Assembly (NCBI GenBank): GCA_902805475.1
Contig: CADCSX010000009.1
Location: 558,001 to 622,000 of the forward strand
From: Entonaema liquescens
Taxonomy: Eukaryota > Ascomycota > Sordariomycetes > Xylariales > Xylariaceae
Reading direction: 5' to 3'
Length of the DNA stretch: 64,000 nucleotides
Position numbers and translations under genes: made by a program. The notes below the pieces were generated by a model. That model saw only the letters and a list, made by a program, of their open reading frames with translations, had not been told where the DNA came from and searched no databases. Positions 12,401-23,400 of the stretch are shown one piece after another (position 1 is the first letter of the stretch; each line of letters opens with the position of its first letter).

Positions 12401-12808
12401 AATATAAACGCATCAGCAGCTGTGAGGCAAGGAGTGACTGCCCTTCAACTTGCTGCAATTGGTGGTTACAACCGCATAGTATGCTATTTATTGAACCATA
12501 AAGCTCAAGTTGATGCACCTGCCGCTCTATATGACGGGATGACAGCTCTCGAGGGAGCTGCTTTTAATGGACGAACGGATACAGTATATATACTTCTGAA
12601 GGCGGGCGCGGCCTCTCACGGGAAAGATCGCTTACAGCTCGAGAAAGCAATGGAAATGGCACGCAGAAATGATCATCTCCCGACGGCCGATTTGATCCGA
12701 GACTGGCCAAGTTTGTTAGACAATGGGGATTTAGAGATGCTTGACGCCGGGAATGATATCGGGGAGAATGGAATCGACGAGTTTATCAATTGGGATGGTG
12801 AAAGTTGA
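9407..12808 (+). pseudogene. Clr5-domain ankyrin-repeat protein, broken by two TGA codons and a frameshift
   Basis: The start at 9407 opens a Clr5 domain (helical N-terminal module of many fungal ankyrin proteins): 'EWVAAKADIKHFYL' and 'LKEVVEEMKQRSFQAT', then a 47-nt intron (9535-9581, gtaagt donor), then 'ESQYRTQFKKWG' in perfect register. Two in-frame TGA codons follow at 9625-9627 and 9823-9825, while the sequence between and after them keeps family character ('GKESNVFEWGKLL'). From 9826 the frame gives a linker and early ankyrin units, then ends at 10680. The ankyrin region continues in the next frame from about 10628 ('ALQCVFGDCHFKADDE'), so there is a +1 shift near 10630-10645, perhaps an extra C in 'tggcgcc'. 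Some ten further ankyrin-like units run to 12808 without lesions. The intact ancestor would have had about 1,117 residues. Truncated products starting at 9826 or 10628 remain possible. Confidence 0.75.
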
Positions 12809-13016
12809 GTCTAGGTAGGTAATTATGTAGGTAGGCCATCATCGTCGCTCGAGTTCTGTGAAAGAACATTTTCGATTTATGTGTGAAATGAGGCCAATTA
12901 GGTATTCGGTGGATTTCTTTAAAAGCATAGTGGAGATTCATATTAAATGTTCCTCCGTATTTCGAAATTATCGCAAGATCATTCTTCGAAGTCGTTAGTC
13001 CCTTCCTATTGCTAAA

Positions 13017-14246
13017 ATGAATCCGCCTAATCTACCATTCTCCCCAGAACGTTGCGCGGATTTGCATAATCGGCTGTTGGCAAAGTCAATCGAGCATCTC
13101 CCCGCGCAACAGACTGAGAGGAACCTCGTAGCTCGATTCTTGAATGCTGCTCCAGAATTTGCTGACCTCCCGTCTCTTCCTGATCTGCCGCTTTACCGCT
13201 TTCTCTCATTGCTCGACACAACGCCTATATCCTCCGGGCGTGTTGTGGATGTGTTGACGCCGTACGTGTACCAGCCGGATCCAACAATTTTCTGGAGCGA
13301 ACCATTCCGGGACGAGCCGTCTTTCATTCTACTCTATGGGCAATACAACAGCAACGCACCTATGGACGGTGGTATTTTTCTTGATATAGTTTCGTATAAA
13401 GCCGTATGGCACGAAAGTGATTTCCTTAACTTCCCACCCATTGACCAATGGTTGCCGTTGGAGATAATACTACAGAAGTTACTGGATGCTTGGGAGACGG
13501 GTAAGTTCTATTGGGAAGCCAGACAGGCTTCTATGAATATTAGACGCTGGACACAGACCGATCTCGAGGAAGCTCTTACGGCATGGAACCGACTTCTTTC
13601 CAGCATTGAGCTGCGCGTATATTCTGCAAGTGAGAATACCCCGCCTCGCCTTGGACCTTTGAACCCCGAGTCTTTAGCGCTGTTCAAAACCAATGATTTC
13701 GCAGCCGAGTTTCTTACTAAGGCGCAACGGCCCGGATTCTTGTTTATCGCGCCGGGAATCAGCACTTTTACGCCGGAATCATTCGTCGCCACATACGCAG
13801 GGGAGGCATCCGGGTCGATACGCCAGAAACATTGGTTAGGGGACTCCGGAAACAAGGATTGGTCCACTCTTACATTGCCTGGGCTCGACGCGGTTCCTCA
13901 CAATGTAAGCCGAGACCCAAACCCATACATCAGTTGCTTCGATCGAGATTGGGGCTTCGGAAAGTTCACGATTAATCGCCAAAGCGGGTTATACGTACTG
14001 AGCGACATGAACAACGCCGACGTCGTGCGCCTTATCACGAGCTCAGGACTACCGAATGCTTGTGAATTTCGGCATAGGCTTACGTGGAGTCCACCCCGAG
14101 ATCCTAAGCTTTTTGAGGTTCTTCATCATTGGGCATCGTTGGTGGAAGATGGGACTTGGTCTATCGACTCGAATGGTGTTTGCACTGACCACGGGTGGTT
14201 TGGCGCAAACGTGGCTATAGCAAAGATTCCGCCGCGTTTGGATTGA
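13017..14246 (+). CDS. Conserved-looking hypothetical protein, 409 aa
   Basis: A clean single-exon frame of 409 residues beginning shortly after the ankyrin locus. Composition is normal for a soluble globular protein: no signal peptide, no membrane segment and no low complexity. Trp is frequent (for example 'HHWASLVEDGTWSIDSNG' and 'DHGWFGANVAI' near the C-terminus). I do not recognise the family; short single-exon proteins of this style are common in Sordariomycetes. It converges with the small membrane gene at 14271-14654 with only 24 bases between the stop codons, so the 3' UTRs must overlap. Confidence 0.65.
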   Translation: MNPPNLPFSPERCADLHNRLLAKSIEHLPAQQTERNLVARFLNAAPEFADLPSLPDLPLYRFLSLLDTTPISSGRVVDVLTPYVYQPDPTIFWSEPFRDEPSFILLYGQYNSNAPMDGGIFLDIVSYKAVWHESDFLNFPPIDQWLPLEIILQKLLDAWETGKFYWEARQASMNIRRWTQTDLEEALTAWNRLLSSIELRVYSASENTPPRLGPLNPESLALFKTNDFAAEFLTKAQRPGFLFIAPGISTFTPESFVATYAGEASGSIRQKHWLGDSGNKDWSTLTLPGLDAVPHNVSRDPNPYISCFDRDWGFGKFTINRQSGLYVLSDMNNADVVRLITSSGLPNACEFRHRLTWSPPRDPKLFEVLHHWASLVEDGTWSIDSNGVCTDHGWFGANVAIAKIPPRLD

Positions 14247-14270
14247 TATCTGATATCAGCTGGGGTCGGT

Positions 14271-14654
14271 TCAGGAAATAGAAGTCCATATGAACATCCC
14301 AAAGCAAACTATGTGGACTGCTAGATGCAATGGTGGACCGCCTAAGATGGGCTTTTCCTTACTAGCTGCCTCTCTATCTCGACTAATACGGACATAGGCT
14401 CGATAGCATGGCCAGATATGGTATGTCCCCAATGCAGCTGCGAGTAGGCGTGTCGTGCTAGTAAAACTAGGCTCAGAGAGAATAATAAGGCAGATGAAAT
14501 TAGTTGATAATAGTAAGCCACCGTATTGGCGCAAGATGAGCTTTGTAGCCGCGTTACAACCCGGTATTTGTTTTTCTGGGGTGAATATGAATGACAGAGC
14601 CGCCGCTGTCTCGACAAGTGCATGTATGACGAATGGTAACTTGGCTAGTCTCAT
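14271..14654 (-). CDS. Small four-helix integral membrane protein
   Basis: A 127-residue protein with four hydrophobic segments at about residues 5-24, 46-61, 65-82 and 106-124. Its opening 'RLAKLPFVIHALVETAAAL' and the central 'RQYGGLLLSTNFICLIIL' resemble a family of uncharacterised fungal membrane proteins that I recall only as hypothetical. No catalytic motif is visible. It is tail-to-tail with the 409-residue gene. An internal ATG offers a different frame, but only this frame gives regular membrane helices. Confidence 0.6.
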   Translation of the reverse strand: MRLAKLPFVIHALVETAAALSFIFTPEKQIPGCNAATKLILRQYGGLLLSTNFICLIILSEPSFTSTTRLLAAALGTYHIWPCYRAYVRISRDREAASKEKPILGGPPLHLAVHIVCFGMFIWTSIS

Positions 14655-14984
14655 TGTTATAGATTGAAGTTATAGATTGAAGAAAGCTTGGTAGTGACGA
14701 GACTGATTAAAGTATGTTACCTCTTAGGATCTTTTCTTACAAACGCTTCCATTTTACATAACTAGGCTAAGTACCTCTTATGTAACATACAAATCTTAAA
14801 GCCGATCTTTCCTGAACCCATGCTTCAGAAGGGGCTGTGACGCACGTGCATTGGAATGATGCATGTGAAAAGTCACTTTCTGCAAACCTTACCTAACCCC
14901 TGCATAAGCTTTGTCTTACCATGCGCGCGAGTTTGTCTAGGCCTTAAGAGGGTGTTTTGTTGCATAAGTTTGGAAATACTTATA
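14655..14984. other. Intergenic
   Basis: Mixed-composition flank between the small membrane gene and the AT-rich block; nothing recognisable. Confidence 0.3.
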
Positions 14985-15560
14985 AAGGGTAAGCATAAAT
15001 ATTAGTAATGCGTTTGTGAAGTATTAATTAACTTATCCCCACTTAAATTTAACTTATAAATTACTTTATAATATTTTTATAAGCATTTAATAAATTTTAA
15101 CAATTTCGTTTAAAATTATTTAAAATTAAAAAATATTTTTAAAATATTTTTTAAATATTTTTTAAATCGTTTATTTTTTTTATAACGTTAAATTTTTTAT
15201 AATTATAACGTATTTAATAATAAAAATATAATACATTTAATAATTATTTAAAATTACGTTTTTAATGAAAATATTTTTTATAATTATAATATATTTAATA
15301 ATAATTAAATAAATAATAATAATAACGTTAAAAATAATTTTAATTTTTTAATAAAATAATCGTAAATTAATAAATACGAAATATAAACGTAAAAAAGTTT
15401 TTAAATATTAAAATTAATATTAATTCGTTTAAATTATAATAAAAATTATTTTATAAATAAAATAAAATTTCGTATATTTATATGTTAAAATAACACGAAT
15501 TATAAATAAAATATAATTTATCGAATAAAACATTTTTTAAATAATAACTTGTCGTTGTCA
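14985..15560. repeat. Extremely AT-rich block with RIP-like signature
   Basis: About 575 bases made almost only of A and T. The few remaining C/G bases lie nearly all in CpG dinucleotides (acgtt, tcgt, acgaa, ttcgt), while CpA, CpT and CpC are almost absent. This fits repeat-induced point mutation or a similar C-to-T process that spares CpG. No open frame survives and the original element cannot be named. The edges are sharp: ordinary composition returns at about 14980 and 15560. Confidence 0.75.
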
Positions 15561-15880
15561 TTTTTCTGCCGTTAACGTTAATGTCATCGTATATTTTTAA
15601 TTTTATTTTACCATTATGGTAATTTTAATAATAGATGTCAAAAAGCCTTAAGAAGCAATGATGATTTATGATTTTTTGGACAATCCAATTGGCGCTAGCT
15701 GCAATCCTATATGAGACAAGATCATACAGGTTCGGTTGAGAAGTTGATGTATGTACTGCGTATGTGGATAAAGGTACCTAGGTACCTAATATAACCTACG
15801 CTGCATCTACTCACAAGGCTGTGTCTGTGCCGTCCCCCAACATGAACAGGCAATAAGCGTTGAACGAATTACCTAAGACT

Positions 15881-15904
15881 CTGACTGTCTGACTGTCTGA
15901 CTGC
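15881..15904. repeat. Short tandem repeat (ctgactgt)3
   Basis: Three direct copies of an 8-base unit. Confidence 0.7.
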
Positions 15905-16306
15905 TTGTCCTTGATTGGAGGTAATATCGATATATGTAAATGACGGAAGCTAAAATATTGTATTTTCAGTATATACATAAAGGGTAGAACAGTTATATGC
16001 GACTAGCAGTTATGTACGGAGGGAGAGCGCGATTCGCACGATGCGGGTCAAAATAGGTATCTTCAACCATCTTCTGTCCCGTCCAAGATCTTCAAATCTG
16101 CACCTATTATCTTACGTATAGTTAACATCAATTGGCAAGTTTAGGCATTGGATCACACTAATGAACACGCTAGTCCTCAACGTATGCAGGTCCAGATACT
16201 TAGGTAATTAAATAGGTACTTGGCAACTGCTTGCCTCGATGCCTCGCTGCTACCACCCGTTATCACCTGTGTCATAATTGTTTCAACCTCGGGCGTTATA
16301 CCCTAA

Positions 16307-16352
16307 ATAGCCCTGACGATAAGCCCTGACAATAGCCCTGACAATAGCCCTG
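16307..16352. repeat. Tandem repeat, unit about 12 bases (aatagccctgac)
   Basis: Four consecutive copies of an imperfect 10-12 base unit containing 'agccctgac'. Confidence 0.7.
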
Positions 16353-16844
16353 GTCAACGACTATACCCTTTAATTGTGCCTCGGGTTATCCTGGGTGGAT
16401 TACATTAATGTACATGTATGTAACACCTGTCCGACGAAACACCAGATGCTTTAAAGTTCTATTATCAGTACTTTAGGTACCGACTGATCGGTTCCTTCAA
16501 CTTTCTTTCCTCTTTTATTTTAACTTGTAACCTATGTGCGTAGTGTTTACGGCATTCTCGTAGCTATTCTAGTTAAGTCTCTTGGCGTCTCACCTTCTCT
16601 TTCTCTCCTATTAGCTTCTTTAGCCTGTCAGCTTAATCCAAACAGGAATAACTTACACGAGAACTTCATTACTATATTCCATTGCACCACCAGCGCTTAC
16701 CGTTATTGCGTTTAACAAACGTTACCAGGACTAGTTTAAATCTTATTAACCTACATCTTTCTACTACTACGCAGCCGTTCTTACACCACAGTAGAATTCG
16801 ACAGCTTATCAAAAAAAAGAGAGGTCGACACGCCACCAAGGGCA

Positions 16845-18265
16845 ATGGCATCTTCAAACACGTTCGGGGATCTGGGCCTCTCTATTATCGGGTTAGGGGT
16901 GCAATACCCTCCGTATTCTCTCGGGTCAGATGAGGTCAACAAAATCGCGACTAAATACTATCCTGACTCTTCTGCGTAGGTTGCCCTCGGAAATCAATGA
17001 TGTTGTATACTGACATATGTCACTCAAGTATGCAGAAAGTGCTTTCAATAAATAAATATACAGGCATCGACTCACGCTCATCTATTGGTACCTCGGACCA
17101 CCCCTCAGTGAATCAACCGGAAGCACCGTCGATAGCGGAGCTTCACAAGATTTTCATGTCAGATGGCGTTCCACTTGCGATTGAGGCTTCTAGGAAAGCA
17201 ATTCTAGAAGCTGGGATCGATCTATCTAATATTACTCATATAGTTTCTACGACATGTACCGACAGTGCTAACCCCGGATTTGACCATTTCGTTGCGAAGG
17301 GGTTGGGTATCACCCACCAAGTAGAGAAAGTTTTGTTGCACGGAGTTGGTTGCGCAGGTGGGTTGGCAGTACTACGCACCGCTGCTAATTTGGCTTTGGG
17401 TCACGCGATGAGACGGAAAGCCGCTAGGATTCTATGCGTTACTCTTGAAGTGAGCACAACAATGGTTCGCAGTGAGCTGAATAGCATTGACAAGCTCCAA
17501 GAAACGCGCATTGGGGCTTGCTTATTCTCCGATTGTGCGTCCGCTTTGGTTCTCAGTAACGGAATCGGCCAGCCAACAGCCGAACCGATCTACGAATTAC
17601 TTGGGTGGGAACACAAGATCATTCCCGGGACGGAAAGCGATCTTGGCTTTGACGTAGACCCGGTTGGCTGGAAAGTTGTGCTATCACCTCAAGTTCCGAA
17701 GCTAGCAACCGAAATACTGCGCCCGAGTTTCGCCGACTTGTTGGAAAGCGTTCCTGGTCTTCCTGCCGAATGCAAAGAGGCATCCGAATTTGATTGGGCG
17801 CTGCATCCTGGTGGCCTAACCATCTTAACGGGTGCGGAAAAAGTGATGGGTATTTCGTCAGAGCATATGCGCGCAAGCTATGACAGATACATGAACCACG
17901 GAAACTCGAGTTCAGCAACTATTTTCAGCGTAATGGACCGCCTACGGAGTAAAGATATGGACGCAATGGCTCCCGGTGGCCGGGTCCGAGATTACGTGGT
18001 GGGGTGTGCCTTCGGCCCAGGAATAGCCATTGAGATGTGTATGCTCAAACGAAATTCAAGACACCGTGGAACCGATGCTGTCCTCGAGACGGATAGCGAG
18101 GCTAGTAGGAGTGAGGCTGACGAGGAAACGGACTGGGCAAGCATTAAATCTCAGGAGTCGATTCCAGGCACGCCTGGTTCCGCCAATACCCAAGCTGAAC
18201 GAAAATCTACACTTGGAGACGACATATTCGTAAGAGAAGCGATTGCCAGCGTCGAATTAGATTAA
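16845..18265 (+). CDS. Type III polyketide synthase (chalcone/stilbene synthase family)
   Basis: Two exons: 16845-16975 and 17029-18265, joined over a 53-nt intron (gtaggt donor, ctgac branch, aag acceptor), giving 455 residues. The intron is required: the first frame stops in it, and joining restores the family motif 'AMQKVLSINKYTGIDSRSS'. The catalytic triad is complete: Cys152 in 'HGVGCAGGLA', His303 in 'ALHPGG', Asn336 in 'HGNSSSAT', and 'GCAFGPG' lies near the C-terminus of the catalytic core. The spacing is close to that of fungal 2'-oxoalkylresorcylic acid synthases (Cys152/His305/Asn338), so a long-chain alkylresorcinol, resorcylic acid or pyrone product is plausible but not proven. 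About 65 extra C-terminal residues are Ser/Glu/Asp-rich and probably disordered. No tailoring gene is directly adjacent. Confidence 0.93.
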
Positions 18266-18768
18266 AAAGAGCAAACTCGGGGCTGCATATGACATTAAAC
18301 TATACCCATACCAGATTTTATTTATGTCCAATACACCAATTTCTTTACCACTCAGAACGCCTAGGTTAACAGGTAGTAGGCCTACACACGAATTACTCAC
18401 ATTATTATCCTTTGTAGTGAATCGTGGAGGTAAATGATCAAAAACAACCCTGTTGGACTTGAGCTTAAGAAAAATATAACTAACCTACTTATATAATACA
18501 TAAATACAGTGGATATATGAAGCAATTTATAAATAATCCTTCAAGCGTTTGTTAAGCCTCAAATGGTGAATGTGTAAGAAATGTTATCGCTGTTAAATTA
18601 CGCGGGGCATTTCAAGGGCCTCTTTTCAATTACCATGGCAGGTTAGCTCGGTGACAGGACCACCCCATCAGTAAATGATAAGGAATTGGAGAAAGCTTGG
18701 CTCCTGGAACATTGCTATCAGGTTGGACAACGGGATATCTATTAAGAATGGGCGAATACTATGCTTTA
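18266..18768. other. Intergenic
   Basis: AT-rich spacer of about 500 bases between two plus-strand genes. It should hold the PKS 3' UTR and the promoter of the glycosylasparaginase gene. No features seen. Confidence 0.35.
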
Positions 18769-19995
18769 ATGTCGACTGTTCCTTTATTCAACGGGGCCGT
18801 ATCGCTCATTAGATTTCGATACCTCGTCCTGTTAGTCGTATGTCTAATTGCCACGATGGCTTACCTCCGTGGATTTGGACTGACGGCTCCAGTCGTTTGG
18901 TTATCAACATCAATTATCACCACTTATGGGCAGAATACGAGTAGTTCACCTGGCCTACCCATGGCCATTAATACTTGGGGTGGCCCTTTACTGCCGCTAC
19001 GGATGCAGCATATCTGTCTCTCTTGCAGCCTGAGACATCGGCGCTCGATGCTGTTGAACTTGGGTGCTCTACCTGTGAGGCCAACCAGTGTGACGGTAGT
19101 GTGGGTTATGGCGGCTCCCGGATGAGAATTGCGAGGTAAGAAGGAAAGAAATTTCACCAGCTCTTCACTCTAATTCAAACAGACAACCCTGGACGCAATG
19201 ATAATGGATGGCATAAGCATGAAGTCAGGAGCGGTCGCGGCTCTTCGGCGCGTCAAGGAAGCAATCTCAGTTGCAAGGGCTGTGTTGGAGCATACGACGC
19301 ACACACTACTTGCCGGCGACTTTGCGACTGACTTTGCGGTCTCGAACGGGTTTTCAACGCAAAACCTAACGACGGAGAATTCAGCTGCGTCATGTGAGGA
19401 ATGGAAGGCCGAGAACTGCCAGCCCAATTACCGCATCAACGTGTCGCCTAATCCGTCTGGATCCTGTGGTCCTTATACACCACTTACTCTTAGCTCAAGC
19501 TCGGAAGAATATACGTCGCTGCTACAATCACGAGATAAGCCCGAGGGCCACGACACGATCTCCATGATCGCGTTGCACTCTTCGGGTACGATGGCAGCAG
19601 GCACCTCGACCAATGGCGCGAGCCGTAAAGTCCCAGGCCGTGTCGGCGACGGCCCGATCACAGGCAGCGGATCCTACGTCGACGGAGATGTTGGCGGGTG
19701 TGGCGCGACGGGAGATGGAGATATCATGATGCGCTTTTTGCCATGCTACCAAGCTGTCGAGAACCTACGGCAGGGTATGAGCCCGCAACAAGCTGCTAAA
19801 GATGCTGTCCGACGGATGTTACGTAAGTACCCGGATGTCCAGAGCGGTATTGTTGTTGTGAATAATAAAGGTGATCATGGTGGTGCTGGGTCCGGCTGGA
19901 CTTTTACATATGCGTATCGCGGGGGTGCGATGAATGAAACGGTTGTTGTGAGTGTACCGCCTATTACAGTTGAGGTGGGTGATTTGAGAAAATAG
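18769..19995 (+). CDS. N4-(beta-N-acetylglucosaminyl)-L-asparaginase (glycosylasparaginase), with two frame breaks
   Basis: An Ntn-hydrolase that cleaves GlcNAc-Asn during glycoprotein degradation. Exons 18769-19135 and 19183-19995 flank a 47-nt intron (gtaaga donor). The N-terminus has a membrane or signal segment ('[16 protein letters not shown]'). The Thr nucleophile is in 'GHDTISM', where family members self-cleave, and the substrate motifs 'GTSTNG', 'GRVGDGPI' and '[17 protein letters not shown]' are intact. Exon 1 needs two frame changes to keep the family sequence. One lies at the T-run 18987-18989, after which '[13 protein letters not shown]' to '[10 protein letters not shown]' is read in another frame. 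The other is at the C-run 19117-19119, before 'DENCE'. Each fits loss of one base; restoring both gives an ungapped 393-residue length. It is either a sequencing artefact or a young pseudogene; exon 2 is intact. Confidence 0.85.
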
Positions 19996-20423
19996 TGATG
20001 AGTTTACTTTATTTATTAAATGAATACTATTATATTGTACGAGAATGAATATTACCACCTATGAGTTTTACAAGAGTTGTCTTATTAAATAAAAGGCTTC
20101 AAGTGGAAGGTTGCTGATTGGGGGGCTGTTTGCTTAGGTACCTACCTATACCTACCTGTAATAGGTACCTCTAACATGTACCTTGGTATCTTACAACCTT
20201 GATGTCTACCTCATTCGCTACTTGAAATCTGAGTAGGGACTCCACCCTTCTCACAACCTACAACAACATCATTCTATACGATTGAATTTCTTTTTAGTAC
20301 TGAAGCAAAATACTGAAGCAAAGTACTGAAGCAAAGTAGAGTTTGATATAGACGTTTTTACACAACATGACTTGGCTCTTCTCTCATAACTCATCAACAT
20401 CATATCACCCAATACTGTCTATT
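19996..20423. other. Intergenic, convergent 3' ends, with short repeats
   Basis: Spacer between the glycosylasparaginase (+) and the STAND gene (-). It contains GGTACCTACCTA motifs (20138-20172) and a 13-base tandem repeat. No gene. Confidence 0.4.
20297..20338. repeat. Tandem repeat, unit about 13-14 bases (gtactgaagcaaa)
   Basis: Three near-identical copies just downstream of the STAND gene stop codon. Confidence 0.75.
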
Positions 20424-23400
20424 CTACGTCTGCGCGCCAACTTCCACAGCATCGTCGTCCAAATATAGCTTCCTTAGCTCATCTTTCCACTCGTCAATAG
20501 AAATCCAATTCTTCTCACCGGGCTTGAAGTCCGGTAGAGGTATCGAGCCCTTTGGCATCTCTGTATACAAGCTCGCGTCGAAACCAGCTACCTCGATAAA
20601 AGTGTGCTCCTTAATGCACTTCAATCCCTTCTTCTTCACCTCACCCTTCTTATGCAGCTCGTAGCATTCCCTATCGAATTGTACCCCTCCTAGGCAGTCG
20701 GCACACGTATACAGTGGTACATCCACCACCGTGTACTGTTTGTCGCAGTTGTCACACCACACAAACACGGACGGCTTCTCAGGCTCAGGAGCCGTGTCGA
20801 CCGGGTCGCTAGTGGCCTTTGACGGCGTGGGCGGTTCGGGCACCGTATTCTCGCCCTCTTGGATCTCGCTATTATTACCCGCGGAATCCGAATTACCGTC
20901 TGTTAATGTGACAGTTGGTGTTATTGTAACAGTCGGTATATTGGCAGAATTGATCGTCCAATCCTGCCATTTGACTAGTTCATCGTGCTGTGCTAAATTG
21001 CGCACATGCCACGAAATTCGAGTATTCTTAACGTCCTCGACAGCAGTTAGTACACGATCTAGCAGCCAGTAAGCCATTCCGTCGTTCTCCACATCATCGT
21101 CCGAGAGAAGCTCAAAGCTCGTTCGTATCAGTCTTTGCGTCCACTGCTTTGCGAGCTTCGAGTCACTCTTGCGCTTATAGTGATATCGTATCAGACAACC
21201 TATTTTGATGTTATTCCACCAGATATTTGTCCTCTCGTCCGTTATATCTGGCAGCAAGTCGGCGATACGAGCCCCATAAAAGTCGACCTTATCAACAACC
21301 AGACCCGGCTGAAACGCCTTACGCAAGTAGCTCTCGGCTAGAGAGTTGGACATGTCGTCTATTTCATACCGAGACAACTCGTCACTAGGGTGAAGACTAA
21401 CATCTTCAAGAGCCTTCTCCTGGATGGCGATAACTTTATCTTCCTGCGATCCATCCGCGGCGCTTGCAAGCGTCTTCGCAAAGCCGTGCCGTATGAGGAA
21501 CAGGAGATCGTGGTCATCTCGTTTTATGCCCATATCTAGGGCTAGAGTGAAGAAAGCCTCTATAACGTCCCAGCGATTGGTCTCATCTGCAGCTTGGGCT
21601 AATTTGTTAGGATCTGAATCAGTTGCCAACTCATTAACGAATTGGTAAACCAACTCGTCGAAATACTCGGCCCAAATCTCGCTAGTCTTGTTCAAAGTCT
21701 CGATAAAAGCAATGAACTCGGAGAACGCCCCTTGCTTCTCGTAGCGATCAAGCACTTCGGTGTAGGCCGTGAAACGGACGTAGTCATACCCGAGACTCTC
21801 TCTGTGTGTACGTGCAGCAAGCTGGTAGTCTTGCGACAAGTCCCAAAGGCGATCTCCCAAATCTAACGTGATACGTGCAAGCAACGCCGAGTTAGAACCA
21901 TCCCTAATCCATTCTGGATCATCTGCGCGGAGCTTATCAATTTCTTGTTTGGCCTGCGACAGCAACTTTACTGCTTCTTCGTTGCCGATGTTCGGCTGCT
22001 TGGCGATGAAATGGACCGCGTGCCAATTCCGAGGATTAAGATCAACGGCCTTCTGTGCACGCGACTGATAAATTTCAACGGCACCAGCTTCGGAAGCGCA
22101 TAGCTGGAATATAATCAATGCACCGTGGGTTTCCCAGCTTGATTCCTCTTCCGGCGTGTTGTTCGACTTTTCAAGTACTGTAGATGCGAATGCCTCGATC
22201 TCATTTATTTCCCCAAGTGAGAATTGTGCATTTTCAAACTTCTCGAGCATGGCCGGGTTATTTTCCTCGGTATACCCAGCAGGTTCGTTTGGCATTTCGG
22301 ATGACCTTTCTGGGTCAAGCTAAATAAGACTTGTGAGTAAGACACCCATCACATAACGTTGAAACGAGGTTCGAGAACTCACCCGAAATAAGTATCCGCG
22401 GATAAAACAGCACGCGCAAAGGAATTGGCGATTCAGGAATTCCACACGGCGGAACAGATGATCTGCCAAATGCTTGGCAGCATAGGAGAGCACTGTCTTG
22501 TGTAGGTTGGTAGATCCCTTTACTTCTGCAACAAACGAAGCACCTGGGTGGTCACTGGTGATGCGCTTCGTTACTGAAGAGTCTTGTAGCCATCGAGAAA
22601 CCTGATGGACACCGGCTGTGGAATATACCCATTCAATTCGAGCGTCGCGGGTAGCGATATACTCGCCGGATTCCCAGGTTTGTTTACTCACATCCAACTC
22701 GAAAGGCCAGAACAAGGAGTCGATCCCACACTCGTCTGTAAAAAGCTTTACTAGGAGCGGGCCAACTTGCGCCTTTAATTCTCGATCAGCCGCAGAGAGG
22801 TCAACTTCTTTCAAATGATCCAATAGCCATAAAACCGCATACTGGCGGAGACTATGATTACTTCTCAGCTCTTTCTCTGTAAGTATTGTGAGGCAGGCTA
22901 TGCTAGCCTTTATTTCCGCGTTGTCGGGATCGAGACAGATGTACTCTTTATGTTTCGCGCCGAGCTTCGCACGGAAAAATTGTTCGAATTCAAACCTCTG
23001 GTAAAGCTCAGGAGGGCATACGTTATTAAGGAAATGCTGGACAATGGTGATTTCAGACTCCTGAATCATCTGTGGGCCCGATGTGGTGCTATCCATCACA
23101 GCATCCTGGTCGGAACCCTTTGACGGAATTCTTTCTTTGATCTCTGGAGAGCGCCAGTCGACGAATCCCGTATCCTTTACGGCGAATATCGGATACTTCT
23201 CGGCTAGCTTCTGAGCGAAAGGGAGAAGCGATATAGTTAGAGTTGCCGGGGCTGCCTCCTCGGCGATACTCTCGATATTTGGTGAGCCTGTCTTCCGTCG
23301 CGTAAGTGGGATGATAGGGCTAGCGGTTTGCCCGACAGGACTATTCCAGTATTTCACGGCCAAAAGGTCTTCCATCATGCTGGTTGTATACCAGCGCCGA

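Larger units (their letters stand above)
15561..16844. other. Intergenic region upstream of the type III PKS
   Basis: Ordinary-composition DNA with short tandem repeats and copies of the dispersed GGTACCTA motif (near 15773-15790 and 16210). The last 400 bases are the likely PKS promoter and 5' UTR; a pyrimidine-rich stretch lies at about 16500-16625. No gene seen. Confidence 0.4.
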
